Below, in pieces: positions 6,744 to 15,592 of a DNA stretch of 20,781 nt (position 1 is its first letter; each line of letters opens with the position of its first letter). The notes under the pieces are model-generated. The model worked only from the letters and a program-made list of their open reading frames with translations. It was not told the origin of the DNA and did not search any database. Made by a program: the position numbers and the translations under genes. Origin of the DNA: JABMPO01 sp964539785 (GTDB taxonomy: Bacteria; Fidelibacterota; Marinisomatia; Marinisomatales; TCS56); NCBI GenBank assembly GCA_964539785.1, contig CAZIJQ010000049.1, positions 1 through 20,781 on the forward strand, in the 5' to 3' direction.

Positions 6744-6947
6744 GGGCTGTTGAAATGTTTTCTTGACACCATATCATTCAGTTTGACTACTTGCGCCGCC
6801 CCTAAATGCATTACTTATAATGCGGCAGCTGCTATTCTATTATCGAATCGTGCCATAATAAGATGAGCAAAACTAAATATTTTATTACGATATTCCAGCA
6901 AATATTTCACTATATCCTAAATTAAATGATCTCCATCAAATTATTCA

Positions 6948-6982
6948 CTGCAAGCTCTCAAATAATATTACCAGCCTTGCAG
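6948..6982 (-). other. inverted repeat after secA, weak terminator candidate
   Basis: CTGCAAG (6948-6954) and CTTGCAG (6976-6982) are perfect 7-bp arms with a 21-nt AT-rich loop, 13 nt after the secA stop on the minus strand. Only a loose T-rich stretch follows, so termination is uncertain. Confidence 0.35.
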
Positions 6983-6995
6983 ATATGAAGTAAAG

Positions 6996-9900
6996 CTAAG
7001 TCTGATTATAGCCGCGATTTAAATATTCCTGCAATTTTTTGTATTTGATGGTCTCTTTCTTGCCACTGGGGGAGACAACTTCGATTCGTTCGTTGCGCCC
7101 AATTTTTTTAGTAACCTGAACTGGTTTGTTAACAGCTTGTTGAGGACGATTTGGTGAAGCCTGGCTGCCGCTACCGGCACCGGCAAATCCCATTCCAGTG
7201 GTGTCATCATGGCTAATCTGCATATTCCGCACCCGCTGCGCCTGCATCTGAGACGGCTGCTCCAAGCCCTGAATCTGGGTTCGGAACAAACGTTGTGCCG
7301 TATCCCGGGTGGTATCGGCCATCATTGCCGTAAACATATGGAATCCTTCGGCTTTGTATTCCAGTAGAGGATCTTTTTGTCCGTAGGCCCGCAGATTGAT
7401 ACCTTCGCGAAGTTGATCCATGGCGTAAAGATGATCTTTCCATTTTTCATCGATTGTTCGCAGCACGATAAAACGTTCGAATGCCCGCATGGTTTCGGCC
7501 GGGATCAGCGATTCGCGGGTGGCATAAAGCTCGTGTGCCCGCTCTAAAATGTAATTCTTGATTTGTTCAGCTGTGGGATCTTCAAATTTGGTATGATCTA
7601 TATCTACGAGCAATACCGACGACAGATTCTGTTTCAACCGGTCCCAGTCCCAATCAAAGGGGTTGGGTGAATTATCCGACTGTTGTCCGATTTCATCTTC
7701 CACGTATTCGGCAATCAACTCCATGATCGATTCCCGGATATTACTTCCCTGCAGAGCCTGAGTTCGAATGTCGTACACAACCTGGCGCTGCTGGTTCATC
7801 ACATTATCATATTCCAGTAAATGTTTGCGGATACTGTAATTCCGCGCTTCTACTTTTTTCTGTGAGTTTCCGATTGCCCTGGTGACCATCCCGGCAGTAA
7901 TTACTTCACCTTCTTCCAAACCCAACCGATCCATTATTGATGCTACACGATCACTGCCAAACAAGCGCATTAAATCATCTTCCAACGATAAATAGAACCG
8001 CGATGATCCGGGATCTCCCTGACGTCCGCAACGCCCTCGCAACTGTAGATCAATGCGTCGCGATTCATGACGTTCGGTACCAATAATATGTAATCCGCCC
8101 ATATCTATTACGCCATCACCCAGTTTGATATCCGTACCACGACCTGCCATATTTGTTGCGATCGTAACCGCCCCTCGCTGACCGGCTCGTACAACAGTTT
8201 CCGCTTCACTCTGATGCTGCTTGGCGTTTAATACATTGTGTGGAACCCCTTTGCGTTTCAGCATCCGCGACAATAATTCGGAGACCTCAACCGTAATAGT
8301 ACCAACCAGGGTGGGCTGTCCTTTGCGATGACACTCAGTGATTTCTTCTATTACCGCATTATATTTTTCGCGCTTGGTCTTATAAATTAAATCATCCCGA
8401 TCATCCCTAATAATTTCCTGATTGGTAGGAATTACAGTGACCTCAAGATTATATATCCCCGCCAGTTCTTCAGCCTCGGTTTCGGCTGTACCGGTCATTC
8501 CGGCTAATTTATTGTACAAACGAAAATAATTCTGAATCGTGATTGTCGCCAGAGTCTGAGTTTCACGTTCAACGGTTACGTTTTCCTTGGTCTCGAGTGC
8601 TTGATGGAGTCCATCGCTGTATCTACGGCCCGGTAAAATACGACCGGTGAATTCATCAACAATCAGGACTTTGCCACCCTGGACCACGTACTCCACATCT
8701 TTCTCATACATAGTAAATGCCCGCAGCAACTGACTTATATTGTGAATCCGGCCGCTGCGATTGGCATGTAATTGATGAGCTTTCTCTTTTTCCTGCCCCC
8801 GTTCCAGATCGGATAAATTCTCATTTGCGTCAATGTCATTCAACATTTCTCCCAAATCGGGAATGATAAACATTTCCGGATCATCTGGTGAAATGGTGTT
8901 GCGCCCTTTTTCGGTAATATCGATCACATGGGTTTTTTCATCGATACTGAAGAATAATTCTTCATCTACTTCATGCAATTTTTTATCACGCAGGTAATCC
9001 GATTCCACTTCATGAACCAATTTTTTAGTCCCTGATTCCTGGAATATCTTTAATAGTTGCCGATGTTTTGGCATACCACGGTTAGCCTGGAGCAATTTCA
9101 AACCGGCCACCCGATCATCATCTTTTTTCAGTAATCGTTCGGCATCGCCGACCAGTTGCGAGACCAGACTGGTCTGCTTACGGACCAACGCTTGTACCGC
9201 CGGTTTTAATTCATGAAAGGACTTGTCTATCGGCGCATCGACTACACCGGAAATAATTAATGGCGTTCGTGCTTCATCAATCAGTACCGAGTCAACCTCA
9301 TCTACGATAGCGTAGCTATGGCCTCGCTGTACTTGATCCTCGGGCGTAAGCGACATATTGTCACGTAGATAATCAAATCCAAATTCATTATTGGTACCGT
9401 AAGTAATATCGCAATTGTAGATCTCACGACGGCGTACATTATCCATCGTATTAAGGATGGAGCCTACCGTCAACCCGAGCCGCCGGTATATTTCACCCAT
9501 CCACTCCGAGTCCCGCTGGGCCAGATAGTCATTAACCGTAATCAGGTGAACTCCGCGACCGGTCAAGGCATTCAGGAATATGGGCATTGCTGCCACCAGG
9601 GTTTTTCCTTCACCGGTTTTCATTTCAGCCACCATTCCCTGATGCAGGATAATCGCCCCGATCAACTGCACATCATATGGAATCATTTCCCAGGTCTGAT
9701 CCTGACCAACGACCTTCCATGTATGCCCGACCATGCGACGGCAGGTATCTTTCACCATGGCAAAGGCTTCCGGCATAAACTCATCCAACTTAACCTGTTC
9801 GGCCTTATGGATTAATTTAGTGGCTTCTTCTCGATCCTTACCGCTGGTGGCTTCTTCCGCCGCGGTTCGTGCTGCTATTACCTGTGACCTGATCGCTTGC

Positions 9901-10040
9901 GTTCGTTTGATCAACTCAGCATCAGTCTTATCGACTAATTGCTCGGCGATCCGATTGATTTCATTTACAATCGGTAAAAAAGATTTGATAGTACGGCCTG
10001 ATTTAGTGCCAAATATTTTTGTAATTAGTGATTTAGCCAT
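6996..10040 (-). CDS. secA: SecA preprotein translocase ATPase, FCB-type with altered C-terminus
   Basis: SecA drives preproteins through SecYEG with ATP. The 1014-residue product shows Walker A TGEGKT (142-147), the DEAD-type DEVD (247-250) with IDEARTPLIISG, VDEFTGRILPGRRYSDGLHQA, GMTGTAETEAEE, NMAGRGTDIKLG and QLRGRCGRQGDPGSSRFYLSLEDD. It exceeds the roughly 900 residues of E. coli SecA through an insertion near residues 270-430 in the preprotein-binding region, as in Bacteroidetes-like SecA. The usual C-terminal zinc motif (CxCx8C[HC]) is absent; instead the chain ends in a basic tail after GRNERIEVVSPSGKKE. It lies 37 nt after nusB and probably shares its transcript. It would export the secreted protein and lipoproteins of this window. 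Confidence 0.98.
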   Translation of the reverse strand: MAKSLITKIFGTKSGRTIKSFLPIVNEINRIAEQLVDKTDAELIKRTQAIRSQVIAARTAAEEATSGKDREEATKLIHKAEQVKLDEFMPEAFAMVKDTCRRMVGHTWKVVGQDQTWEMIPYDVQLIGAIILHQGMVAEMKTGEGKTLVAAMPIFLNALTGRGVHLITVNDYLAQRDSEWMGEIYRRLGLTVGSILNTMDNVRRREIYNCDITYGTNNEFGFDYLRDNMSLTPEDQVQRGHSYAIVDEVDSVLIDEARTPLIISGVVDAPIDKSFHELKPAVQALVRKQTSLVSQLVGDAERLLKKDDDRVAGLKLLQANRGMPKHRQLLKIFQESGTKKLVHEVESDYLRDKKLHEVDEELFFSIDEKTHVIDITEKGRNTISPDDPEMFIIPDLGEMLNDIDANENLSDLERGQEKEKAHQLHANRSGRIHNISQLLRAFTMYEKDVEYVVQGGKVLIVDEFTGRILPGRRYSDGLHQALETKENVTVERETQTLATITIQNYFRLYNKLAGMTGTAETEAEELAGIYNLEVTVIPTNQEIIRDDRDDLIYKTKREKYNAVIEEITECHRKGQPTLVGTITVEVSELLSRMLKRKGVPHNVLNAKQHQSEAETVVRAGQRGAVTIATNMAGRGTDIKLGDGVIDMGGLHIIGTERHESRRIDLQLRGRCGRQGDPGSSRFYLSLEDDLMRLFGSDRVASIMDRLGLEEGEVITAGMVTRAIGNSQKKVEARNYSIRKHLLEYDNVMNQQRQVVYDIRTQALQGSNIRESIMELIAEYVEDEIGQQSDNSPNPFDWDWDRLKQNLSSVLLVDIDHTKFEDPTAEQIKNYILERAHELYATRESLIPAETMRAFERFIVLRTIDEKWKDHLYAMDQLREGINLRAYGQKDPLLEYKAEGFHMFTAMMADTTRDTAQRLFRTQIQGLEQPSQMQAQRVRNMQISHDDTTGMGFAGAGSGSQASPNRPQQAVNKPVQVTKKIGRNERIEVVSPSGKKETIKYKKLQEYLNRGYNQT

Positions 10041-10077
10041 AGATTAATATGAATTTTATAATCGGTAAACGGGTAAA

Positions 10078-10536
10078 TTATTGTTCTTTTTCTTCTTTTA
10101 ACTGATCCTGCTCCGATGCCATTTTGGATTTATAGACCGCATCCAGAATTCCATTTACAAAACCGGAGCTTTCATCGGTGCTGTAGCGCTTGGCAATTTC
10201 AATGGCTTCGCTGATTGACACTTTCGGTGGAATATCTTTGAGAAAATAAATTTCACTGATTGCCATTTGCAAGATCAGACGATCCAACAATGCTACTCTG
10301 TCAATGTTCCAATTTACCAAATGATCCGAAACCTGTTTTTCACACCAATCCTTATACTTCACAGAATTATTAAACAGACTGGTAACAAATTGACCTGTTT
10401 TTTCATCAATAAACTCACGCTCAAAAATATCAGATAGAATTTTTTCTGGTTGATCGTCGCTTAGTTCAAGAGCATATAATGCTTTCAAAACACTTTCGCG
10501 CCCCAGACGGCGTGGATGTACTTTAACCACAGTCAC
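10078..10536 (-). CDS. nusB: transcription antitermination factor NusB
   Basis: NusB pairs with NusE (S10) on boxA RNA in rRNA antitermination. The 152-residue all-helical product shows the arginine-rich start HPRRLGRESVLKALYALEL and the conserved second half: NWNIDRVALLDRLILQMAISEI, IPPKVSISEAIEIAKRYS and FVNGILDAVYK. The C-terminus is a charged tail. The start is read as GTG at 10536, with another GTG two codons later as alternative; neither has a clear Shine-Dalgarno. secA follows after 37 nt. A small frame in another phase overlaps the first codons. Confidence 0.95.
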   Translation of the reverse strand: MTVVKVHPRRLGRESVLKALYALELSDDQPEKILSDIFEREFIDEKTGQFVTSLFNNSVKYKDWCEKQVSDHLVNWNIDRVALLDRLILQMAISEIYFLKDIPPKVSISEAIEIAKRYSTDESSGFVNGILDAVYKSKMASEQDQLKEEKEQ

Positions 10537-10633
10537 AGCTACTCACGGAATATTCTGGCCTTAATCGAGATTGATCGTTGGCGGGAGAAAAATGAATCAT
10601 TTTCTTATTTTTTTTTGCCAATTTGTCAAACAT
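10523..10633 (-). CDS. possible small ORF overlapping the nusB start
   Basis: An ATG at 10633 opens a 36-codon frame (MFDKLAKKNKKMIHFSPAND..., ending SSCDCG) that stops 14 nt inside nusB in another phase. The frame stays open for about 25 codons upstream without a common start. A GAGG lies about 11 nt before the ATG, which is long spacing. It could be a leader peptide coupled to nusB, a gene remnant or chance. I recognise no family. Confidence 0.2.
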   Translation of the reverse strand: MFDKLAKKNKKMIHFSPANDQSRLRPEYSVSSCDCG

Positions 10634-10849
10634 CGATTCAATTTCCTCAATAATTTCTAATCTGTAGCCTGATTTTACGCTGCATTGGCTTTCTGTGTCC
10701 AGCCAATTTTATTACCATAATTCCCAGTTTTCAGACCGCTGAATCAAAAAGAATTCATAAAAACTAATACCTGTAGATAAAACTCAAAATTTATCCCGCT
10801 TTTACCAAGGTAAAAAACTTCAAAAATAATCTAGTTTACAGGAATCGGA
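10537..10849. other. 313-bp intergenic region between ilvE and nusB
   Basis: This AT-rich stretch separates two minus-strand genes. It holds the small frame at 10523-10633, an inverted repeat ATTGGCT/AGCCAAT (10684-10690 and 10701-10707, 10-nt loop), and a near-palindrome TTTTACC-AA-GGTAAAA (10800-10815) about 35 nt beyond the ilvE stop. Neither hairpin has a proper T-run in the right orientation. A promoter for nusB-secA is expected here, but I see no convincing -35/-10 pair. Confidence 0.5.
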
Positions 10850-11878
10850 TTATTGATCCAGATTGACAGTTTCAATCCAACCAAATTTATCTTCGGAATC
10901 CCCGGTCTGGATGGCTTGCAATTTATTATACAATTTGATTGAGATTGGACCAGGTTGTCCATCTATTGCATAATTATAAACTTCATCAGTATCCAAGTCT
11001 ATAATCTTGCCAATTGGAGATATCACTGCCGCAGTCCCACAGGCGCCGACTTCGTCAAAACTATTGAGTTCATCAATTGAAACCGGACGTCGCTCGGTTT
11101 TCAATCCCATTTCGGTAGCCAATGTAATCAGACTTTTATTTGTAATTGATGGCAGGATACTGGGAGATTTTGGCGTGATATAGGTATTATTTTTAATCCC
11201 GAAAAAATTCGCCGGTCCGCATTCATCAATATATTTTTTCTCCTTGGCATCCAGATAGATTATGGAAGCAAGACCTTCGGTTTGGGCTTTATTCAGCGAC
11301 CGTAAACTGGCAGCATAATTACCGCCAACTTTTAAATGACCGGTACCTAATGGAGCCGCCCGATCTGCGCCTCGAAAAAGTCCCATGGAAACCGGTTTGA
11401 ATCCTTCTTTGAAATAGGGACCGACTGGTGTTACAAAAACCATAAACAGATATTCAGTTGTTGGTTTAACTCCCACTTCCGCTCCCGAGCCGATCAATAA
11501 TGGTCGGATATATAAAGAGGCACCAGAACCATAAGGCGGAATGTATTCCTTATTTAGCCTGATGACAGTTGTAATCGCTTTATAAAAAAGATCTTGCGGA
11601 ACAGGGGCCATCATAATACCATCAGCCGATCTCTGAAATCGCTCGGCATTTTCCTGCCAACGGAATAAACGCACCTGGCCGTCTTGTCCCATATAAGCTT
11701 TCATGCCTTCAAAGGCTTCCTGGCCGTAATGTAAAGCTGTGGCCGCCATGTGCAGATTTACGGACTTTGAGGAAGTTATCTCCAGCTCACCCCAAGATCC
11801 GTTTCTAAAATAAGCACGAACATTATAATCTGTTTCATTGTAACCGAATGTCAGGTTTTTCCAGTCAATATTTTTCAT
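10850..11878 (-). CDS. ilvE: branched-chain amino acid aminotransferase (class IV, PLP)
   Basis: The enzyme transfers the amino group between leucine, isoleucine or valine and 2-oxoglutarate, at the end of their synthesis or start of their breakdown. The 342-residue product has the eukaryote/Bacteroidetes-type IlvE layout: ALHYGQEAFEGMKAY (48-62), RWQENAERFQRSA, SLYIRPLLIGSGAEVGV (121-137), GTGHLKVGGNYAASL with the expected PLP lysine Lys183, ECGPANFFGI (219-228) and GACGTAAVI (278-286). A GAGA precedes the ATG. It is third in an apparent operon after thiolase and acyl-CoA dehydrogenase (51-nt gap), which favours a catabolic or branched acyl-CoA link, though biosynthesis is equally possible. 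Confidence 0.95.
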   Translation of the reverse strand: MKNIDWKNLTFGYNETDYNVRAYFRNGSWGELEITSSKSVNLHMAATALHYGQEAFEGMKAYMGQDGQVRLFRWQENAERFQRSADGIMMAPVPQDLFYKAITTVIRLNKEYIPPYGSGASLYIRPLLIGSGAEVGVKPTTEYLFMVFVTPVGPYFKEGFKPVSMGLFRGADRAAPLGTGHLKVGGNYAASLRSLNKAQTEGLASIIYLDAKEKKYIDECGPANFFGIKNNTYITPKSPSILPSITNKSLITLATEMGLKTERRPVSIDELNSFDEVGACGTAAVISPIGKIIDLDTDEVYNYAIDGQPGPISIKLYNKLQAIQTGDSEDKFGWIETVNLDQ

Positions 11879-11929
11879 TTTCTCAGTACTCGTTTTTGAA
11901 AGATTAAAATTGGATAAATGTTAGGACTG

Positions 11930-13072
11930 TCACTCTCTTAGTAATTCGCGGGCAATGACCAGTTGTTGGATTTCCGATGTACCTTCATAAATCTGGGTAA
12001 TTTTGGCGTCCCGCATCAAACGTTCAACTCCATACTCACGCATGTAACCATAGCCACCGAAAATCTGAACACATAACGTGGTAGCTTCCATAGCAATTTT
12101 TGTAGCAAAATATTTCGCCATGGCGCCTTCTTTAGTAAAGCGCTTATTCTCATCCTTCAACATGGCTGCCCGGTGAATCAGCAGGCGAGCCGCATCAACG
12201 TTACAAGCCATATTCGATATTTTATCGTGAGTTGCCCCAAAATTGGCAATCGGCTGACCAAATTGTTCCCGCTCTTTGGCATAAACAATCGATTTATCGA
12301 GGGCCGCCTGGGCAATTCCCAGCGCTTGGGCAGCAATCCCGATACGACCGCCATCAAGGGTATTCATGGCAATTTTAAAACCTTTACCCTCTTCACCAAT
12401 TAAATTTTCGGCTGGAATGCGACAATTATCAAAATAGAACTCACAAGTGTCCGAACCCCGGATACCCAATTTATCTTCCTTTTTACCCACCGAAAATCCT
12501 TCCCAGCCCTTTTCCACAATAAAAGCTGAAACGCCTTTATAACCGATATCTTTGGTGGTTAAAGCATAAACGATTGCTACATCTGAACTAATACCATTGG
12601 TCACCCAATTCTTGGTGCCATTTAATACGTAATGATCACCATCTTTTTTGGCGAAAGTGCGCATGGCACTGGCATCCGAGCCGGACTGGGGCTCACTCAA
12701 TGAATATGCTCCAAGAATCTCTCCTGTCGCTAATCGTGGTAGATATTTGGCCCGCTGTTGATCATTACACCAATTCAGAAAAATCTGACAAACCAGTGAA
12801 TTATTCACTGACATAACCACTGCGGCAGAAGCATCGACTCGCGCCAATTCTTCTATGGCAATGACATAACTGACAAAATCCATTCCTGCACCCTGCCATT
12901 TATCCGGGACAACCATACCCATAAAACCAAGCTCAGCCATCATTTTAATCTGCTCAACTGGAAATTTGGCTTCCTCGTCCCGTTCCATGACTCCCGGAGC
13001 TAAATTTTCTTCGGCAAAATCTCGGGCAGTCTGCTTGATCATCAATTGTTCATCGGAATAATTGAAATCCAT
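11930..13072 (-). CDS. short/branched-chain acyl-CoA dehydrogenase (FAD)
   Basis: It introduces the alpha-beta double bond into acyl-CoA with FAD and passes electrons to ETF. The 380-residue protein shows the signature AYSLSEPQSGSDASAM (122-137), KNWVTNG (154-160), the helical half with GRIGIAAQALGIAQAAL, REQFGQPI (268-275), FGGYGYMREYGVERLMRDAKI and the catalytic base in IYEGTSEIQ (Glu363). The Glu position and length fit butyryl-, isobutyryl- or 2-methylbutyryl-CoA dehydrogenases; substrate cannot be read from sequence alone. The ATG at 13072 overlaps the TGA of the thiolase gene by one base (TGATG), so the pair is coupled; the longer frame up to 13120 lies inside the thiolase gene and is rejected. 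Confidence 0.95.
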   Translation of the reverse strand: MDFNYSDEQLMIKQTARDFAEENLAPGVMERDEEAKFPVEQIKMMAELGFMGMVVPDKWQGAGMDFVSYVIAIEELARVDASAAVVMSVNNSLVCQIFLNWCNDQQRAKYLPRLATGEILGAYSLSEPQSGSDASAMRTFAKKDGDHYVLNGTKNWVTNGISSDVAIVYALTTKDIGYKGVSAFIVEKGWEGFSVGKKEDKLGIRGSDTCEFYFDNCRIPAENLIGEEGKGFKIAMNTLDGGRIGIAAQALGIAQAALDKSIVYAKEREQFGQPIANFGATHDKISNMACNVDAARLLIHRAAMLKDENKRFTKEGAMAKYFATKIAMEATTLCVQIFGGYGYMREYGVERLMRDAKITQIYEGTSEIQQLVIARELLRE

Positions 13073-14259
13073 CAGATTACCTCCACTATTAAAGCTGCAG
13101 CTTCCCCACCACCAATGCAAAGCGTGGCTAATCCGGTATTTGCGCCGGTTCGCAACATGGCATTTATCAGCGTCGCCAGGATGCGAATTCCCGATGCTCC
13201 AATCGGATGACCCATCGCTATCGCACCACCATGAATGTTCACTTTTTCCATAGGAATATTAAAATCAGCCACCGCTGCCATTGTAACTGCTGCAAAGGCT
13301 TCATTAATTTCCCATAAATCAATCTGATCAGCAGTCAGCCCGGCCTTATCAAGGGCTTTTTGAATTGCTATTACCGGAGCGGTTGTAAACCACGCGGGAG
13401 CCTGAGCCGCTGATGCCTGAGCGACTATCCTAACTAATGGTTTTAGGCCAAATTCCTCGGCTTTTTCCGCTGACATTAATATGGCTGCACCAGCTCCGTC
13501 ATTAATTTTCGAAGCATTGGCAGCAGTTATGGTTCCTTCGCGATCAAAAGCCGGGCGCAGCTTGACCATTTTCTCAAAATTTGCCCGCTGTGGTTCTTCG
13601 TCTTCGCTCACTGAAATCGGATCACCTCTTCGCTGGGGTACATCTACTACCGCTATCTCATTTTTAAACCATCCCTCAGATTGAGCTTTGTGGGCACGCT
13701 CATAGGATTGTTTAGCAAAATCATCCTGCATTTCGCGAGTGTATTTACGGTCCTTTGCACAAAGTTCGGCACAATTCCCCATATGAATATCATTATAAAC
13801 ATCCCAGAGTCCGTCATGCACCATACCATCGATGATTTTCCCATGGCCCAATCGGTAGCCGGTTCTAGCTTTTGACAGTAAATAGGGTACATTGGTCATG
13901 GATTCCATACCGCCGGCAATGATGACATCGGCATCTCCGGTTTGAATCGCCTGGGTTGCCAGCATTACCGATTTTAGGCCTGATCCACAAACTTTATTTA
14001 TCGTGAGACATTCAACAGAATCTGGAATATCAGCACCAAGAGCAGCTTGCCGGGCCGGAGCCTGTCCTGCGCCCGCCGGTAAGACGTTTCCCATTATTAC
14101 TTCATCAATAGAATCAGTCGATATTTGTCCTTCTTCGATTACAGCCTTGATAGCAATTGACCCCAATTTAGTGGCCGGTATACTGGCTAATGAGCCCTGA
14201 AATGAGCCCACTGGTGTTCGTTTGATATTCGTAATTACAACATCGCGTAATTTATTCAT
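13072..14259 (-). CDS. acetyl-CoA C-acyltransferase (thiolase)
   Basis: It condenses or cleaves acyl-CoA plus acetyl-CoA. The 395-residue protein has the complete thiolase set: nucleophile Cys91 in NKVCGSGLKS, GGMESMTNVPYLL, NEAFA (319-323), GGAIAMGHPIGASG with His351, and Cys381 in CIGGGEAAA. It resembles AtoB/ThlA-type acetyl-CoA acetyltransferases more than the FadA type, though exact chain preference is uncertain. An AAGGGG Shine-Dalgarno stands 5 nt before the ATG. It is the first gene of a unit with acyl-CoA dehydrogenase and aminotransferase; with the dehydrogenase it supplies steps of isoleucine or short-chain acyl-CoA oxidation. A strong terminator-like hairpin lies 43 nt upstream of the start. 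Confidence 0.96.
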   Translation of the reverse strand: MNKLRDVVITNIKRTPVGSFQGSLASIPATKLGSIAIKAVIEEGQISTDSIDEVIMGNVLPAGAGQAPARQAALGADIPDSVECLTINKVCGSGLKSVMLATQAIQTGDADVIIAGGMESMTNVPYLLSKARTGYRLGHGKIIDGMVHDGLWDVYNDIHMGNCAELCAKDRKYTREMQDDFAKQSYERAHKAQSEGWFKNEIAVVDVPQRRGDPISVSEDEEPQRANFEKMVKLRPAFDREGTITAANASKINDGAGAAILMSAEKAEEFGLKPLVRIVAQASAAQAPAWFTTAPVIAIQKALDKAGLTADQIDLWEINEAFAAVTMAAVADFNIPMEKVNIHGGAIAMGHPIGASGIRILATLINAMLRTGANTGLATLCIGGGEAAALIVEVI

Positions 14260-14644
14260 GATTCCCCTTTAATAGATTGTGGTCGGATTTACTGCTAAAA
14301 TAAAAAAAGGTCTGTAAGTTTACAGACCTTCTAAATTGATTAATTAATCTTATAATAATACCCAGCATAATAAGACCCTGATTTACAGCTAAATCGGAAA
14401 TTTGATTTTTATTGTAGCAAATAGGTACTGCGGAACTAATAATATAATTCAATGCTGTCCCCCTGATGAATCAGACGGCGATTTAATGTTAAAATATGTC
14501 AAGGTCCGCATATTCAGAATTACCTGTTCCTGGCAATTATGTGACGAAAGAGAAAATACTTTTTAGGTACTTGCAAATAACAATTTCAATACGAGAAGTT
14601 AGCATTATTTTAGACAGGAAACATAATTTTTAGCGCCTTGTGAT
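14260..14644. other. 385-bp intergenic region between phoH and thiolase
   Basis: The region is AT-rich and holds the strong hairpin at 14302-14330. On the minus strand I also see TTGACA at 14502-14497 without a matching -10 at the usual distance, and an extended -10-like TGCTACAAT upstream of the hairpin. A 66-codon frame (14252-14452) crosses the hairpin and is not credible. If transcription of the thiolase unit starts upstream of the hairpin, the leader is over 100 nt. I recognise no riboswitch class. Confidence 0.5.
14302..14330 (-). terminator. strong intrinsic terminator (or attenuator) ahead of the thiolase gene
   Basis: Read on the minus strand, AAGGTCTGTAA and TTACAGACCTT form a perfect 11-bp stem closed by a tiny loop, followed by an uninterrupted T7. 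It lies 315 nt beyond the phoH stop but only about 43 nt before the thiolase start. It therefore either ends the phoH transcript late or acts as a conditional terminator in the thiolase leader. Confidence 0.88.
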
Positions 14645-15592
14645 CTAATTCTGGTTTCCATTCAGCAATTCGTAAGCCTTGATAATTTCCTTCACTAATC
14701 GATGGCGAACAACATCAGATTTCGTTAGTTCCACAAATCCGATTCCATCAATGTTGCGTAGAATATCATTAACCTGGATCAACCCGGACTCTGATTTACG
14801 CGGAAGATCAATCTGGGTAATATCACCGTTTATTATGGTTTTTGAATTCACTCCGAGTCGTGTTAGAAACATCTTCATCTGCATCGAAGTTGCGTTCTGC
14901 GCCTCATCCAAAATTAAGAATGCGTTATCCAGTGTTCGGCCGCGCATATAAGCCAGCGGGATTACCTGAATTACTTTTTTGGCCAGCCATGGTTTCAGTT
15001 TAGTTTGGGGCAGCATATCTGCCAGAGCATCATAAAGTGGCGCAAGGTACGGGTCTACTTTTTCCTTCAAATCTCCTGGTAAAAATCCCAAATTTTCACC
15101 CGCTTCAACCGCCGGCCGGCATAAAATAATGCGACCAACTTCGTGTCGTTCCAAGGCAGCAACAGCGAAAGCAACTGCCATATAAGTTTTACCGGTCCCG
15201 GCCGGACCGATACTCAGGGTAATATCATTCTTCCTGACCACTTCGATGTATTTATTTTGACCTGGCGTTCGAGCGCTGATAGCACCCTGCCTGGCATAAT
15301 GGATTACATCATCCGGCATTTCCGGTTTAATACTATTCTCGACGTTAACCAGTTGAATCAATTTATCTACATCCCCAGTTGTCAAACTACCACGACGGGA
15401 AAGCGTCTGGTTCATTTCATGGATTAGTCCAGTTACAATTTCAATATTCTTCTTATCGCCATCGATCTGCAAAGTGGATCCACGTGCTAATAATTTGACT
15501 GAATATTTTTTCTCGAGTAATTTGATATGGGCATCAGCGACGCCAAATAATGACGCTAAGTCGATCCCCTTTAAGTCAATTGTTTTTAGCAT
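14645..15592 (-). CDS. phoH: PhoH-family ATPase (YbeZ-like)
   Basis: PhoH-like proteins are cytosolic P-loop ATPases related to the SF1 helicase core and linked to RNA metabolism; the YbeZ type usually works with the RNase YbeY. The 315-residue product has an N-terminal KH-like segment (about 10-65), Walker A GPAGTGKT (129-136), CRPAVEAGENLGFLPGD, the Walker B LILDEAQNA (227-234), TRLGVNSKTIINGDITQIDLP and a C-terminal VVRHRLVKEIIKAY. Length and layout are normal. No ybeY or HD-domain gene is adjacent, unlike many genomes. The gene is divergent from the envelope operon that starts at 15724. The start lacks a clear Shine-Dalgarno. Confidence 0.95.
   Translation of the reverse strand: MLKTIDLKGIDLASLFGVADAHIKLLEKKYSVKLLARGSTLQIDGDKKNIEIVTGLIHEMNQTLSRRGSLTTGDVDKLIQLVNVENSIKPEMPDDVIHYARQGAISARTPGQNKYIEVVRKNDITLSIGPAGTGKTYMAVAFAVAALERHEVGRIILCRPAVEAGENLGFLPGDLKEKVDPYLAPLYDALADMLPQTKLKPWLAKKVIQVIPLAYMRGRTLDNAFLILDEAQNATSMQMKMFLTRLGVNSKTIINGDITQIDLPRKSESGLIQVNDILRNIDGIGFVELTKSDVVRHRLVKEIIKAYELLNGNQN

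Noticed and set aside
6808..6832. Inverted repeat GCATTA-CTTA-TAATGC, a plus-strand TATAAT, and palindrome GCAGCTGC upstream of the large secreted-protein gene
   Set aside because: The plus-strand TATAAT has no -35 at a usable distance and no gene to serve; the repeats are short and no minus-strand promoter could be fitted with confidence.
14252..14452. 66-codon minus-strand frame upstream of thiolase
   Set aside because: It reads through the perfect terminator hairpin, overlaps the thiolase start and has no protein-like pattern.
14331..14644. Known riboswitch or T-box in the thiolase leader
   Set aside because: I could not match any conserved core of a known class; only the terminator hairpin is clear.
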